Numbered from the stretch's first letter, positions 32,155 through 41,889 are shown. The stretch is 64,000 bases of DNA from Thalassospira tepidiphila MCCC 1A03514 (GCF_001662875.1 NZ_JPVZ01000001.1:806001-870000); one strand, 5' to 3'. The notes: generated by a model not told the origin, from the sequence alone. Translations and numbers: made by a program.

Positions 32155-33789
32155 ATGCGGTTCGAAATTCGCGGTGAAAACAGGCTCGGCATTACGCGCG
32201 ACGTCATCAATGTCCTGACCGATCAGGGCCTGGACATCCGCACATTCGAAGTCACCACCCATCATATCTATGCCGATATCCCGGCCATTCGCCCGGAACG
32301 CTTCCCGGCACTTGCGAGCGCATTGAAGAAAATCCCCGGCATTTTCGACATCACCGAAATTGACCGCCTGCCAACCGAACGCCGTCGCGCACAGCTGCAT
32401 GCAACGCTTGCCGCCCTTGGCGATCCGGTGATCGCGGTTGATGCCAATGGCCTGATTGCGCAGGCCAACCCGGCGGCACAGGCAATTTCGGCGACCCCTG
32501 AAAAACCTCTGCGTGATCAGGATATATCCAGCATACTTGGCGAACCATCTATTGAAGATTTGCGCCAAGGCGGTTTTCGCCTGCCGGAACGCGAAGTGGT
32601 TTTGGGTGGTCAGACCTATCTTTTGCAGGTCGAACCGATCGGTCATGTTGATGATGGATCGGACGCCAGCGATGATGCGCCCTGGGGCGGGGTGATGGTA
32701 TTTCACCTTCCGGCACGATTGGGCCGCGTGATAACCGCCCTTCAGGATCGCAGCCACACTGGCTTTGACGACATTATCGGCACCAGCCGGGCCATGCTGC
32801 GCGTCAAATCACAGGCTGAACGGCTTGCCGCCATCGATGCCCCGATTCTGATTCTTGGTGAAACCGGCACCGGCAAGGAACTGTTTGCCCGCGCCTGCCA
32901 CCGCGCAAGTGCGCGCGCTGATCAACCGTTTCTGGCCCTTAACTGTGCCGCCATGCCCGAAGGCCTAGCCGAAAGCGAACTGTTTGGGTATGCGGCCGGC
33001 GCCTTTACCAGTGCACGGCGTGGCGGCAAGCCGGGGCTTCTGGAACTGGCCGATGGCGGCACCTTGTTTCTTGATGAAATTGGCGAACTGACGCCTTATT
33101 TGCAGGCAAAGCTTTTGCGCGTACTGCAGGATGGCCGGTTCCGGCGCGTCGGCGGGACGGAGGAAATCACCGTTGATGTCCGCATCATTAGTGCCACCAA
33201 CCGCGATCTTGAAGCCATGTCGCATGACGGCACGTTTCGCGAAGATCTTTATTTCCGCCTCAATGTTCTTGGCATCACCCTGCCACCCTTGCGCGATCGG
33301 GTCGAAGACATTGCCGATCTGGCTGCTGTTTTTATCGACCGCACCGCCCAGCAGACCGAGCGAACACCACCGCACCTCGCCCGAGACGGGCTTGACTGGC
33401 TGTGCCGCCACGACTGGCCGGGCAATGTGCGTGAACTTGAAAACACCCTGTTTCGCGCCGTCGCACTCCTTGATGGCGATGTCCTTGGCGCACGTGATCT
33501 TGCCGATGCTGCCACCGGCACGGCCATCACACCAGAACGAGACAGCCAACAGGCTCACGGCGCGCCGGACAGCGGCGAGGCTTCCCCCGCGGGCGAGAGC
33601 GAACATCCCGATCTGATCGCAAACGCCTTGGCACAGAGTGATTTCAATAGCGGCATGGAATTGCTTGAACGGGAAATGCTGGCCCGCCTCTATCCGGATT
33701 ATCCAAGCTCGCGCAAGCTCGCCAAACGGCTTGGTGTTTCGCATACCTCGATCGCCAACAAGCTGCGCAAATACGGTATCGGCACCTAA
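32155..33789 (+). CDS. TyrR-family (sigma-54-activator-like) transcriptional regulator
   Basis: 544 residues. Domain order: ACT-like ligand domain (about 1-75, MRFEIRGENRLGITRDVINVL), PAS domain (about 80-190, DANGLIAQANPAAQAIS), AAA+ ATPase (about 205-435) and a TyrR-type C-terminal helix-turn-helix (SSRKLAKRLGVSHTSIANKL). Walker A is GETGTGKE and Walker B is GGTLFLDEIGE. The sigma-54 contact loop reads GAFTSA rather than GAFTGA, so activation through sigma-54 may be weakened or lost, as in enteric TyrR. TyrR regulators answer to aromatic amino acids. Divergence from mdeA with a perfect TyrR box between suggests control of methionine or amino-acid degradation. It is probably autoregulated through the weak boxes at its 5' end. 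Confidence 0.88.
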   Translation: MRFEIRGENRLGITRDVINVLTDQGLDIRTFEVTTHHIYADIPAIRPERFPALASALKKIPGIFDITEIDRLPTERRRAQLHATLAALGDPVIAVDANGLIAQANPAAQAISATPEKPLRDQDISSILGEPSIEDLRQGGFRLPEREVVLGGQTYLLQVEPIGHVDDGSDASDDAPWGGVMVFHLPARLGRVITALQDRSHTGFDDIIGTSRAMLRVKSQAERLAAIDAPILILGETGTGKELFARACHRASARADQPFLALNCAAMPEGLAESELFGYAAGAFTSARRGGKPGLLELADGGTLFLDEIGELTPYLQAKLLRVLQDGRFRRVGGTEEITVDVRIISATNRDLEAMSHDGTFREDLYFRLNVLGITLPPLRDRVEDIADLAAVFIDRTAQQTERTPPHLARDGLDWLCRHDWPGNVRELENTLFRAVALLDGDVLGARDLADAATGTAITPERDSQQAHGAPDSGEASPAGESEHPDLIANALAQSDFNSGMELLEREMLARLYPDYPSSRKLAKRLGVSHTSIANKLRKYGIGT

Positions 33790-33893
33790 AAGCCACCCTC
33801 CCGACCACAGCATTTCTTGCCACTTACATTGCACTGCGGCATGATCTTCCTAAATCAAAGGGCAGAAAGCCCATTTCACAGGGAGAAGACAAA

Positions 33894-34676
33894 ATGCTGA
33901 CAGGTAAACGCGCACTCGTCACCGGCTCGACCAGCGGGATCGGCCTTGCCATGGCCAAGGCCCTTGCGGGGGCCGGTGCTGATGTGATGCTCAATGGCTT
34001 TGGCGACGCCGATGAAATCGAGGCGACCCGCAAAGCTCTTGAAACCGAACATGGCGTCACCGCGCACTATAACGGTGCCGACCTGTCCAAACCCGATCAG
34101 ATCGAAGCAATGATGAAAGACGCCGAAGCCAAATTTGGTGGCGTCGACATCCTGATCAACAATGCCGGCATCCAATACACCGCCAATGTCGAAGATTTCC
34201 CGCCCGAAAAGTGGGATGCGGTGATTGCGATCAACCTGTCATCTGTCTTCCACACCACCCGCCTTGCCGTGCCCTATATGCGCAAGAAAAACTGGGGCCG
34301 CATCATCAACACGGCGTCTGCCCACGGCCTTGTCGCGTCGGTCCAGAAGGCTGCCTATGTTGCCGCCAAGCATGGCGTGATCGGATTGACCAAAGTCACC
34401 GCGCTTGAAACCGCCGAAACCGGCATCACGGCAAATGCGATCTGCCCGGGCTGGGTGCGCACCGAACTGGTCGAACGCCAGATCGAGGCACGTGCCAAGG
34501 AAAACAACATCTCGGTCGAAGAATCCGCAACCCGACTTGTCTCGGACAAACACCCGTCCAAACAGTTCGTCAGCCCCGAACAGATAGGCCAGACCGCCCT
34601 GTTCCTGTGCTCGGACGCAGCCTCGCAAATGACCGGCACGCATCTTTCCGTTGACGGCGGCTGGACGGCGCAATAG
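33894..34676 (+). CDS. bdhA: 3-hydroxybutyrate dehydrogenase (short-chain dehydrogenase)
   Basis: 260 residues. It interconverts (R)-3-hydroxybutyrate and acetoacetate with NAD in polyhydroxybutyrate and ketone-body turnover. The Rossmann glycine motif is TGSTSGIG (about 10-17), NNAG at about 90, and the catalytic Ser/Tyr/Lys triad in NTASAHGLVASVQKAAYVAAK. GIQYTANVEDFPPEKW and the C-terminal LSVDGGWTAQ are characteristic of the BdhA subgroup. Length matches. AGGGAGAAG precedes the ATG. Monocistronic, followed by a strong terminator. Confidence 0.93.
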   Translation: MLTGKRALVTGSTSGIGLAMAKALAGAGADVMLNGFGDADEIEATRKALETEHGVTAHYNGADLSKPDQIEAMMKDAEAKFGGVDILINNAGIQYTANVEDFPPEKWDAVIAINLSSVFHTTRLAVPYMRKKNWGRIINTASAHGLVASVQKAAYVAAKHGVIGLTKVTALETAETGITANAICPGWVRTELVERQIEARAKENNISVEESATRLVSDKHPSKQFVSPEQIGQTALFLCSDAASQMTGTHLSVDGGWTAQ

Positions 34677-34706
34677 CGCAATAGCGCAAACGCATCCCAG
34701 AACATC

Positions 34707-34744
34707 AAAGCCCCGCTGGCACAAGACTGCGGGGCTTTTTGTTT
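34707..34744 (+). terminator. Rho-independent terminator after bdhA
   Basis: AAAGCCCCGC and GCGGGGCTTT form a 10-bp stem with a 12-nt loop, followed by a T-rich tract. Confidence 0.9.
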
Positions 34745-34762
34745 GCGCCGGATGACCTCGAC

Positions 34763-34945
34763 CTAGCTCAGATCACAATCACACGCCGGACGTTTGGCAT
34801 TGGCGATGCAATCAGACTTCTTCGAATAGCCTTGCGTCGACGCACCAACAATCTCGCCATTCTTGGCCGTACGCCGCCAACGCCAGCCGTCCTTTGCCTC
34901 ATAAACTTCCCAAAGATCGCCGTTCGACCCTGTGCATTGTGACAT
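34763..34945 (-). CDS. Small YegP/DUF1508-like protein
   Basis: 60 residues with AAGGAG upstream of the ATG. The core EVYEAKDGWRWRRTAKNGEIV followed by ASTQGYSKKSDCIANAK matches the one-repeat YegP (DUF1508, UPF0339) pattern of W-x-W, NG-x-I-(V/I) and S-x-GY-x-xK-x-xC. Members are small soluble proteins without a firm function. Here it is monocistronic, between bdhA and a LysR gene. Five residues from the C terminus it ends with CDCD, a little unusual for the family. Confidence 0.75.
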   Translation of the reverse strand: MSQCTGSNGDLWEVYEAKDGWRWRRTAKNGEIVGASTQGYSKKSDCIANAKRPACDCDLS

Positions 34946-35014
34946 CCGTTTTCTCCTTCAAACCGAAATGCTTTGCACGGTTTGACGCTGGAGAACCCCA
35001 GTTGTGACAGATCA

Positions 35015-35899
35015 TCAGGATGCGGATCCCAGATACCTTCCCAAATGCTCCACCAGCATCCGGATCTTCGGACTCAGATGCCGGTTCGTCGGGTAGATTG
35101 CCCAGATGCCTTCATCGGACGGCTGGTATTTGGTCAGAACCGGGACAAGGTCGCCGCTGGCAATCCACGGATCGACGTAATAGTCGGGCAATTGCACGAT
35201 GCCGATGCCTTTGCGTGCGGCATCCAGAAGCGCCTGACCGCTATTGGCGTGGATGGAGCCATGAATGCGCACGGTGCGTTCGCGGCCATCTTCTTCAAAG
35301 CGCCAGTAATCGAGCGTGCCGACCAGACAATTATGGTGGTGCAGTTCGGACAGGGAATAGGGCTCGCCGCGTTTGGCGATGTAGCTGGGTGCGGCACAGG
35401 CATAAAGGCGGCGCGTTGAAAGCTGCTGGGTCATCAGGCTGCCGGTTGTGCCTTCCAAGCGGCCCAGACGGATCGCCATATCGTAGCCTTCCAGCACCAG
35501 ATCAAGCTTCTGGTTGGTGAAGCGGCATTGCACTTCCAGATCGGGATAGCGGGTGACGAAATCGTTGACCAGCGGCGCGATCACGGTTTCGCCGTATGTC
35601 GTCGGCGCGGTGAGTTTCAGCTTCCCGCGCGGCACTTCCGTCAGGTTGCCAATCGCGCGCTCTGCCTCGTCCAGCCCGTCGAGCAATTGCCGGCAATGCT
35701 GATAGTAAATCTGCCCGGCCTCGGTCACACTGACCTTGCGCGTGGTGCGGTAAAACAGTTGCGTGCCGAGCTTTTCTTCAAGCGCTGTGACCTGTCGGCT
35801 AACTTGGGCGACGGAAATGCCGAGCTGCTTGGCGGCATGGGTAAAATTCTGCCGCTCGGCCACGGCGATAAATTCGCTGATCCCGTCCCACGCATTCAT
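35015..35899 (-). CDS. LysR-family transcriptional regulator
   Basis: 294 residues. The winged helix-turn-helix is N-terminal (MNAWDGISEFIAVAERQNFTHAAKQLGISVAQVSRQVTALE), and the effector-binding domain spans about 90-290 (PRGKLKLTAPTTYGETVIAPL, DMAIRLGRLEGTTGSL). It belongs to the CrgA/DsdC-like subgroup by this style. It is divergent from frmA with a 120-bp shared intergenic region, so control of the formaldehyde genes is plausible but not shown. Confidence 0.9.
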   Translation of the reverse strand: MNAWDGISEFIAVAERQNFTHAAKQLGISVAQVSRQVTALEEKLGTQLFYRTTRKVSVTEAGQIYYQHCRQLLDGLDEAERAIGNLTEVPRGKLKLTAPTTYGETVIAPLVNDFVTRYPDLEVQCRFTNQKLDLVLEGYDMAIRLGRLEGTTGSLMTQQLSTRRLYACAAPSYIAKRGEPYSLSELHHHNCLVGTLDYWRFEEDGRERTVRIHGSIHANSGQALLDAARKGIGIVQLPDYYVDPWIASGDLVPVLTKYQPSDEGIWAIYPTNRHLSPKIRMLVEHLGRYLGSAS

Positions 35900-35953
35900 G
35901 CCGCGACCCCGCCTCGATTGTTACACATACGTAAAAGTGATTTACCAAAATAG

Positions 35954-37144
<1,191 letters not shown>

Positions 37145-37164
37145 TCAAAATATAAACGTTTGAA

Positions 37165-37205
37165 TGATCGGCCACTGCCGGAAACCATCCGGCAGTGGCC
37201 GATCA
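37165..37205. repeat. Perfect 17-bp hairpin between frmA and fghA
   Basis: 37165-37181 and 37189-37205 are exact inverted repeats (arm begins TGATCGGCCACTGCCGG) with a 7-nt loop AAACCAT. No T-run follows on either strand, so it is not a standard terminator. The fghA Shine-Dalgarno AAGGAGG begins at 37207, immediately after the stem. It may stabilise the frmA message or set the frmA:fghA ratio. Confidence 0.85.
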
Positions 37206-37219
37206 GAAGGAGGCCCGAT

Positions 37220-38077
37220 ATGGGTATCGAGAATTCTTCAAGCAACAAGGTCTTTGGTGGCTGGCAAAAGCAATATACCCACCCGTCAACCACCCTTGGC
37301 TGCGACATGCGCTTTGCGATCTTTCTGCCACCACAGGCCAGCAATGGCACCAAGGTCCCGGTCATGTACTGGCTGTCGGGCTTGACCTGCACGGATGAAA
37401 ACTTCATGCAGAAGGCTGGTGCATTTCGCATTGCCGCCGAGCTGGGCATCGCCATCGTCGCCCCGGACACCAGCCCGCGCGGCGATCATGTCCCCGATGA
37501 TGAGAACGAGGCCTATGATTTCGGCAAGGGGGCAGGCTTTTACGTCAACGCCACGCAGGAGCCGTGGGCGCGCAATTATCGCATGTATGATTACGTGACC
37601 AAGGAACTGCCAGCCCTCATCAAGGATCACTTCCCGGTCAATGATGATGCGGTGATTTCCGGTCATTCCATGGGCGGTCATGGGGCGCTGATGATTGCGC
37701 TGCGCAATCCAGGCACGTTCAAGTCCGTCACCGCCTTTGCACCGATTTCCAATCCGATCAATTGCCCGTGGGGCCAGAAGGCGCTTGGCAATTATCTCGG
37801 TGATGACAAATCAGCCTGGAAAGACTGGGACAGCTCGGAACTGATGAAGGCCGCAAGTGCGCCCGATGTGCAGACCCCGGCCCTTGTCGATCAGGGCGGT
37901 GCGGATGGCTTTTTGGCAGAGCAGCTTAAACCCGAAGTGCTTGAAGCTGCAGCCAAGACATCAAACTACCCGGTCACCATCCGCATTCAGGATGGCTATG
38001 ACCACAGCTACTATTTCATCTCGACCTTTATCGAAGATCATATCCGCTTCCACGCCAAGCATCTTGGACTGAGCTGA
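37220..38077 (+). CDS. fghA: S-formylglutathione hydrolase
   Basis: 285 residues from the ATG at 37220 (AAGGAGG 6 nt upstream); an upstream in-frame start at 37160 falls inside the intergenic hairpin. It hydrolyses S-formylglutathione to formate and glutathione. It has the esterase D fold: nucleophile in [12 protein letters not shown], oxyanion region [14 protein letters not shown], Asp in [11 protein letters not shown], catalytic His in GYDHSYYFI. The motif APDTSPRG is typical of the family. Downstream partner of frmA in glutathione-dependent formaldehyde detoxification. Confidence 0.95.
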   Translation: MGIENSSSNKVFGGWQKQYTHPSTTLGCDMRFAIFLPPQASNGTKVPVMYWLSGLTCTDENFMQKAGAFRIAAELGIAIVAPDTSPRGDHVPDDENEAYDFGKGAGFYVNATQEPWARNYRMYDYVTKELPALIKDHFPVNDDAVISGHSMGGHGALMIALRNPGTFKSVTAFAPISNPINCPWGQKALGNYLGDDKSAWKDWDSSELMKAASAPDVQTPALVDQGGADGFLAEQLKPEVLEAAAKTSNYPVTIRIQDGYDHSYYFISTFIEDHIRFHAKHLGLS

Positions 38078-38099
38078 TTGCACCAACGATCTTCGACTT

Positions 38100-38155
38100 C
38101 CCCGGCACGCCGCCCACTGACTTCCCCCCTCTGGCGTGTCGGGGCTTTTCTTTTA
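38100..38155 (+). terminator. Terminator after fghA
   Basis: CCCCGGCACGCC and GGCGTGTCGGGG pair over 12 bp (one G-U) and are followed by CTTTTCTTTT. Confidence 0.8.
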
Positions 38156-38184
38156 GGGGAAATCTGAAAACCTGGCGATGGTGC

Positions 38185-38781
38185 CTAGTCAAAGCTGCGT
38201 GCATCTATCGCATCGGCGACATCATCGGCCATTTTGAGCGTACGGATAATCAGCGGCACCACCATCGCAATGATGGATCGATCAAGGCCGCGTGCGCGTT
38301 GGGCATCACGAATTTCGGATGCCACGGTGGAGATCACCGGAATAAAACGCAGCACCATCGATATCGCCAGACTGACCTTTTCCGGGTTTACGCCAATCGG
38401 GCGCAAGGGCTGCATGGCGCGTTCCAGCGATGCCAGAAGATCCGATGTTTTGGTGGTCAGGGTCACAAGCGATGCAAACATCACAATTGCCGCAATCCGG
38501 GTGATGACCAGCAACCCCGCCTGCCAGTCATTCAGCCAAAGCTGAACGGCAAAAAAGATTACCAGCAGCCACAGGATCGGCTTGATCTGCGCCCACATAA
38601 TGCGCGGGCCAAAGCCAGATACAGGATAAAGCAACAAGACAGTCGCCAGAACAAACGCCACCACTGGCCAATCGGGGATCAGGAACACGCCCGTGCCAAG
38701 GGCGACCATGGCAAGGATCTTGGCCCCGGCCGCGGCCCGGTGCAGGGCAGATTGCCCATGGATATAAAGCCCCGCGATCAC
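38185..38781 (-). CDS. bioN: Biotin ECF transporter transmembrane protein (EcfT type)
   Basis: 198 residues. Membrane coupling subunit of the BioMNY biotin importer. About four to five helices ([45 protein letters not shown]). The two EcfT coupling helices carry the Ala-Arg-Gly signature in DAQRARGLD and a related AIDARSFD at the C terminus, which bind the ATPase. Its ATG overlaps the bioM stop by 4 nt (ATGA). Short for EcfT (often 200-260), as is usual for BioN. Confidence 0.9.
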   Translation of the reverse strand: MIAGLYIHGQSALHRAAAGAKILAMVALGTGVFLIPDWPVVAFVLATVLLLYPVSGFGPRIMWAQIKPILWLLVIFFAVQLWLNDWQAGLLVITRIAAIVMFASLVTLTTKTSDLLASLERAMQPLRPIGVNPEKVSLAISMVLRFIPVISTVASEIRDAQRARGLDRSIIAMVVPLIIRTLKMADDVADAIDARSFD

Positions 38782-39452
38782 GCCATCATCTCCCGATATT
38801 TCGGAAGGACGTCTGCCGGGGTGCCATCAAGCACCACACGGCCATCCTCAAACGCCAGCACCCGGTCGTAATCGGCAATCAGGTCAAGATCGTGCGAAAC
38901 CGTAATCACCGTCTGATCCAGCTCGGCTATGGCGCGCTGCACCCGGTTGCGATTGCGCAGGTCCAAAAGCGTGGTCGGTTCGTCCAACACGATATAGCGC
39001 GGCTCCATCACCAGCACGCCCGAGATGGCAAGCAACTGCTTTTGCCCGCCACTCAGCAAATGACTGGGATGGGTTTTGAAATCCTGAAGATCATAGCGCG
39101 CCAGCACGTCATCGATCCGGCGATTGACCTCTTCCTTGGAAAGTTTCAAAGGCTTAAGGCCAAAGGCAATGTCTTCCTCGACCACCGGAAAGACGATCTG
39201 ATTGTCCGGGTTCTGAAACACAAACCCGACATGACGACGCAGCTTGCGGCCATCCTTCGCCGCATCAAAATCATCGACCAGAACCCGCCCCGACGTTGCG
39301 GTTTGCAGGCCATTGAGTAACCTGACAAAGGTGCTTTTGCCCGACCCGTTCGCGCCGACAATCCCGATCCGCTTTTCACCAAGCGTCAGGTCAATATCAG
39401 AAAGCGCACGTCGCTGTTCAAACTGCACAGAGACATTTTCAATTCGGATCAT
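38778..39452 (-). CDS. bioM: Biotin ECF transporter ATP-binding protein
   Basis: 224 residues. Walker [10 protein letters not shown] (about 34-42), Q-loop [23 protein letters not shown], signature [11 protein letters not shown], Walker [14 protein letters not shown]-loop TVSHDLD. The Q-loop sequence is typical of ECF ATPases. It energises biotin uptake with bioN (overlapping downstream) and bioY (80 bp upstream). Confidence 0.92.
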   Translation of the reverse strand: MIRIENVSVQFEQRRALSDIDLTLGEKRIGIVGANGSGKSTFVRLLNGLQTATSGRVLVDDFDAAKDGRKLRRHVGFVFQNPDNQIVFPVVEEDIAFGLKPLKLSKEEVNRRIDDVLARYDLQDFKTHPSHLLSGGQKQLLAISGVLVMEPRYIVLDEPTTLLDLRNRNRVQRAIAELDQTVITVSHDLDLIADYDRVLAFEDGRVVLDGTPADVLPKYREMMA

Positions 39453-39499
39453 GGAAGGACGTCCGGCGTTATCAGGGATAATTGGAATAGGCTTAAAAC

Positions 39500-39524
39500 G
39501 GGCGCAAGCACATCACTTGCGCCC
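39500..39524 (-). terminator. Hairpin between bioY and bioM (possible attenuator)
   Basis: GGGCGCAAG and CTTGCGCCC form a perfect 9-bp stem with a 7-nt loop, just after the bioY stop. On the minus strand it is followed by GTTTTAAG, a weak T-run, so partial termination is possible. bioM and bioN would then be made at a lower level than bioY. Confidence 0.5.
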
Positions 39525-39532
39525 ATAAGACG

Positions 39533-40081
39533 TTAGCCCGCCTTGGAAATCAAGGGATAGGCGCGCCGGACCGCAAGGCATGCCGCGGTCGCAATCGCAA
39601 CCTTGATGGCATCCCCGATCAGGAACGGAGCCGCCCCGACAGTTGCCTGCCAATAGCTGATCTCGGCCACGACTGCGACCCAGGCATTGCCAATGGCGTA
39701 CAGGACGACGATCCCGCCAAAGGCAATGGACAGCGCGGCATTGAAAACATTCAGGCGGTTCCAGAACTTCTCGATCAGAAGCCCGATGACAAAGGCCGAA
39801 ATGGCCCAGCCAAACATGAAACCGCCGGTCACCCCGATCATCACGCCAAAGCCACCGCGCCCACCGGACAAAAGCGGCAAGCCAACAGCAACCAGAACAA
39901 GGAACAGAACAATCGAAAGCCCGCCACGACGGGCACCCAGAATGGCCCCGGCCAACATCGGACCAAGTGACTGTGCTGTGACCGGCACACCGGTGACTGG
40001 AAGGGTGATTGGCGGAAATAGCCCAAGAACGGCGGTCAGGGCTGCAAACAGGGCGACATAGACAATATCTTTGGTCTTCAT
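39533..40081 (-). CDS. bioY: Biotin-specific S component of ECF transporter
   Basis: 182 residues from the ATG at 40081 (MKTKDIVYVALFAALTAVLG); starts at 40096 or 40120 are possible and would add 5 or 13 residues. Six membrane helices. The family motif LPVTGVPVTAQSLGPMLAG (about 25-43) contains the conserved QSLG-type turn, and GARRGGLSIVLFL and GRGGFGVMIGVTGGFMFGW follow. It binds biotin and works with BioM and BioN downstream. First gene of the operon. No alphaproteobacterial BioR-type palindrome (TTATMKATAA) was seen upstream. Confidence 0.9.
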   Translation of the reverse strand: MKTKDIVYVALFAALTAVLGLFPPITLPVTGVPVTAQSLGPMLAGAILGARRGGLSIVLFLVLVAVGLPLLSGGRGGFGVMIGVTGGFMFGWAISAFVIGLLIEKFWNRLNVFNAALSIAFGGIVVLYAIGNAWVAVVAEISYWQATVGAAPFLIGDAIKVAIATAACLAVRRAYPLISKAG

Positions 40082-40277
40082 GTAACGGTTTCCCATTCCC
40101 GTTATAAGGCCGTTCTGCAATCAACCCCTTGCGCAGAATGGCCTCCGTTAACCGGTCCGCCCGACCGGCTCAACGCGATATGGGATAACCGCAAATATCA
40201 TCGACGCCAAGCAAAATGACACCGGATACTGCGTAGCTCATTTAAGAGAAACGCAATATCCGATATTTTTCAAAACC

Positions 40278-40637
40278 TTAGGCCTCGCCATCTTCGACAA
40301 AGGACTTAAGCCGCATCAGGGCAGATTCCCAACGTCCCGCCACCTGATCAAGATAGGCGCGCGCTTCGGCCAGTTGTTCCGGGCAAAAGGCATATTGGCT
40401 TTCGCGCCCGACCCGATGGTTCTGCACAAGCCCTGCCGCCTCAAGCACGCGCAGATGCTTGGTCACGGCCTGCCTGGTCATATCGGCATCATCAGACAAC
40501 ACCGAGATCGAGCGCGGCTTGCCATCGGCCAGACGATCAAAGATCGCCAACCGTGTGGGATCACCCAAAGCGGCAAACATGACGGAAAAATCCTTGTCAG
40601 ATTTGCCATTGTCCAAATTATTTTCAGCTTTCGACAT
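40278..40637 (-). CDS. ArsR-family transcriptional regulator
   Basis: 119 residues from the ATG at 40637 (MSKAENNLDN). Winged helix: FAALGDPTRLAIFDRLADGKPRSISVLSDDADMTRQAVTKHLRVLEAAGLVQNHRVGRESQY. There is no CxC metal site in the recognition helix. This is the subgroup paired with SRPBCC/AHSA1 proteins rather than the metal-sensing ArsR. The start lies 14 nt inside the end of the SRPBCC gene, so the two are translationally coupled. The likely operators are the two palindromes upstream of the SRPBCC gene. Confidence 0.9.
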   Translation of the reverse strand: MSKAENNLDNGKSDKDFSVMFAALGDPTRLAIFDRLADGKPRSISVLSDDADMTRQAVTKHLRVLEAAGLVQNHRVGRESQYAFCPEQLAEARAYLDQVAGRWESALMRLKSFVEDGEA

Positions 40638-41070
40638 GTTTCTTGATGTTTTCAAGCTGGAAGCCCCAGCCGTTTGTATTGGCCCGCAACGCATCAGCAA
40701 TGCGATGGGGTGGTAGATTATCAAATCCGGTTTCGCGCACCTTTACCGATGTCGTGCCGGACGTTTCTTCAAGCCAGAATTCGACAAGGGTTTCGGGTTC
40801 CCCACTGTAATCGACTTCGGGGTCAACCGCATAGGGGTGCCATGTGTAGGCGAAATAGGCTGGTTCCTCCATCGCCTTGATCGTTGAATTCCACGGCACA
40901 TGGGTGAAACCGTCAATGGTGAACATGCCCTTGGAAACTTCGCCCACCGCAAACGGGTCTTCGATATTGATCCCGAACCAAGTGCCGAATTCCTTTGAAT
41001 CGGTCAGGGCCTTCCACACGCGGGAACGGGATGCTTTGATTTCAATCGACTTCTCAATGGTATTTGACAT
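40624..41070 (-). CDS. SRPBCC (AHSA1/START-like) domain protein
   Basis: 148 residues from the ATG at 41070 (AGGAGG 9 nt upstream). The fold is a helix-grip with a hydrophobic ligand cavity: IEKSIEIKASRSRVWKALTDSKEFGTWFG at the start, PYFAYTWHPYAVDPEVDYS-type strands in the middle, and a C-terminal helix GWGFQLENIKKHVES. Members bind hydrophobic ligands or act as stress-related cofactors; the ligand here is unknown. It is the first gene of a two-gene operon with an ArsR regulator. Two near-identical palindromes flank its promoter region. Confidence 0.85.
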   Translation of the reverse strand: MSNTIEKSIEIKASRSRVWKALTDSKEFGTWFGINIEDPFAVGEVSKGMFTIDGFTHVPWNSTIKAMEEPAYFAYTWHPYAVDPEVDYSGEPETLVEFWLEETSGTTSVKVRETGFDNLPPHRIADALRANTNGWGFQLENIKKHVES

Positions 41071-41073
41071 AAC

Positions 41074-41134
41074 GCAACCTCCTGGTTGCATTTAACCTGC
41101 CAGAAGATTTCCGATTATGCAACTAAAAAGTTGC
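41074..41134 (-). promoter_or_regulatory. Twin palindromic candidate operators for the ArsR regulator
   Basis: GCAACC-TCCT-GGTTGC (41074-41089) and GCAACT-AAAA-AGTTGC (41119-41134) are both perfect. With flanks they fit ATGCAACY-N4-RGTTGCGTW. Centres are 45 bp apart, about four helical turns. The proximal copy has the Shine-Dalgarno AGGAGG in its loop region, so a bound repressor, or an RNA stem, could block SRPBCC expression. Confidence 0.65.
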
Positions 41135-41147
41135 GTATTTGATTTGA

Positions 41148-41187
41148 ACCCAACAAACACAAACGCCCGGCTGTTACCAGCCGGGCG
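41148..41187 (-). terminator. Terminator of the urease operon
   Basis: CGCCCGGCTG and CAGCCGGGCG form a perfect 10-bp stem with a 4-nt loop, about 80 bp after the ureG stop. On the minus strand it is followed by GTTTGTGTTTGTT. Confidence 0.75.
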
Positions 41188-41268
41188 GTGCGTGCTCCCG
41201 TCATCCTTGGGTCAGTGCCGCGTTAATGTAACTGGCAAAGCCCGTGCAGCTATCCTTGTATCCCCATA

Positions 41269-41889
41269 TCAGGATGCTGCGGATTGGCGGAGCCCCCCTG
41301 TCTCGATGATGAAGTTTTTCACGTCTTCAAGGCCGTCCATCGCCTTGAGATTGGTGAACAGGAACGGACGATCACCGCGCATTTTCTTGGCATCGCGGTC
41401 CATCACGCCCAGATCAGCCCCCACCAGCGGTGCCAGATCGGTCTTGTTGATCACCAGCAAATCAGATCGGGTGATGCCCGGGCCACCCTTACGCGGGATT
41501 TTGTCGCCTGCCGAAACGTCGATGACGTAAATCGTGATGTCGGCGAGTTCTGGTGAAAAGGTGGCTGACAGGTTGTCGCCGCCCGATTCAATAAAGATTG
41601 CCTCAAGCCCGGCATGCTTGGCGGCCATATCTTCGACAGCCGCCAGATTGATCGAGGCATCTTCGCGAATGGCCGTGTGCGGGCAACCACCGGTTTCAAC
41701 ACCGGCAATGCGGTCTGCGGCCAGTGCGCCCGAACGGGTCATGAATTCGGCGTCTTCGCGGGTGTAGATATCGTTTGTGATGGCGGCGATGTTGAACTCA
41801 TCGCGCATCGCCTTGCACAGCCGTTCCAAAAGGGCGGTCTTGCCCGAACCAACCGGGCCACCAATTCCGATACGAAGGGGAGAGCTCAT
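41269..41889 (-). CDS. ureG: Urease accessory GTPase UreG
   Basis: 206 residues. A SIMIBI-class GTPase that powers nickel delivery to urease. P-loop [15 protein letters not shown] (about 10-24), metal-dimer motif [17 protein letters not shown] (the CPH nickel site), [16 protein letters not shown], and G4 motif [14 protein letters not shown]. Length is standard. It overlaps the ureF stop by 4 nt and is the last gene of the urea operon. Confidence 0.97.
   Translation of the reverse strand: MSSPLRIGIGGPVGSGKTALLERLCKAMRDEFNIAAITNDIYTREDAEFMTRSGALAADRIAGVETGGCPHTAIREDASINLAAVEDMAAKHAGLEAIFIESGGDNLSATFSPELADITIYVIDVSAGDKIPRKGGPGITRSDLLVINKTDLAPLVGADLGVMDRDAKKMRGDRPFLFTNLKAMDGLEDVKNFIIETGGLRQSAAS

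Noticed and set aside
40152..40168. CCGGTC-N5-GACCGG dyad upstream of bioY as a BioR site
   Set aside because: Does not fit the BioR consensus; only a 6-bp GC-rich dyad.
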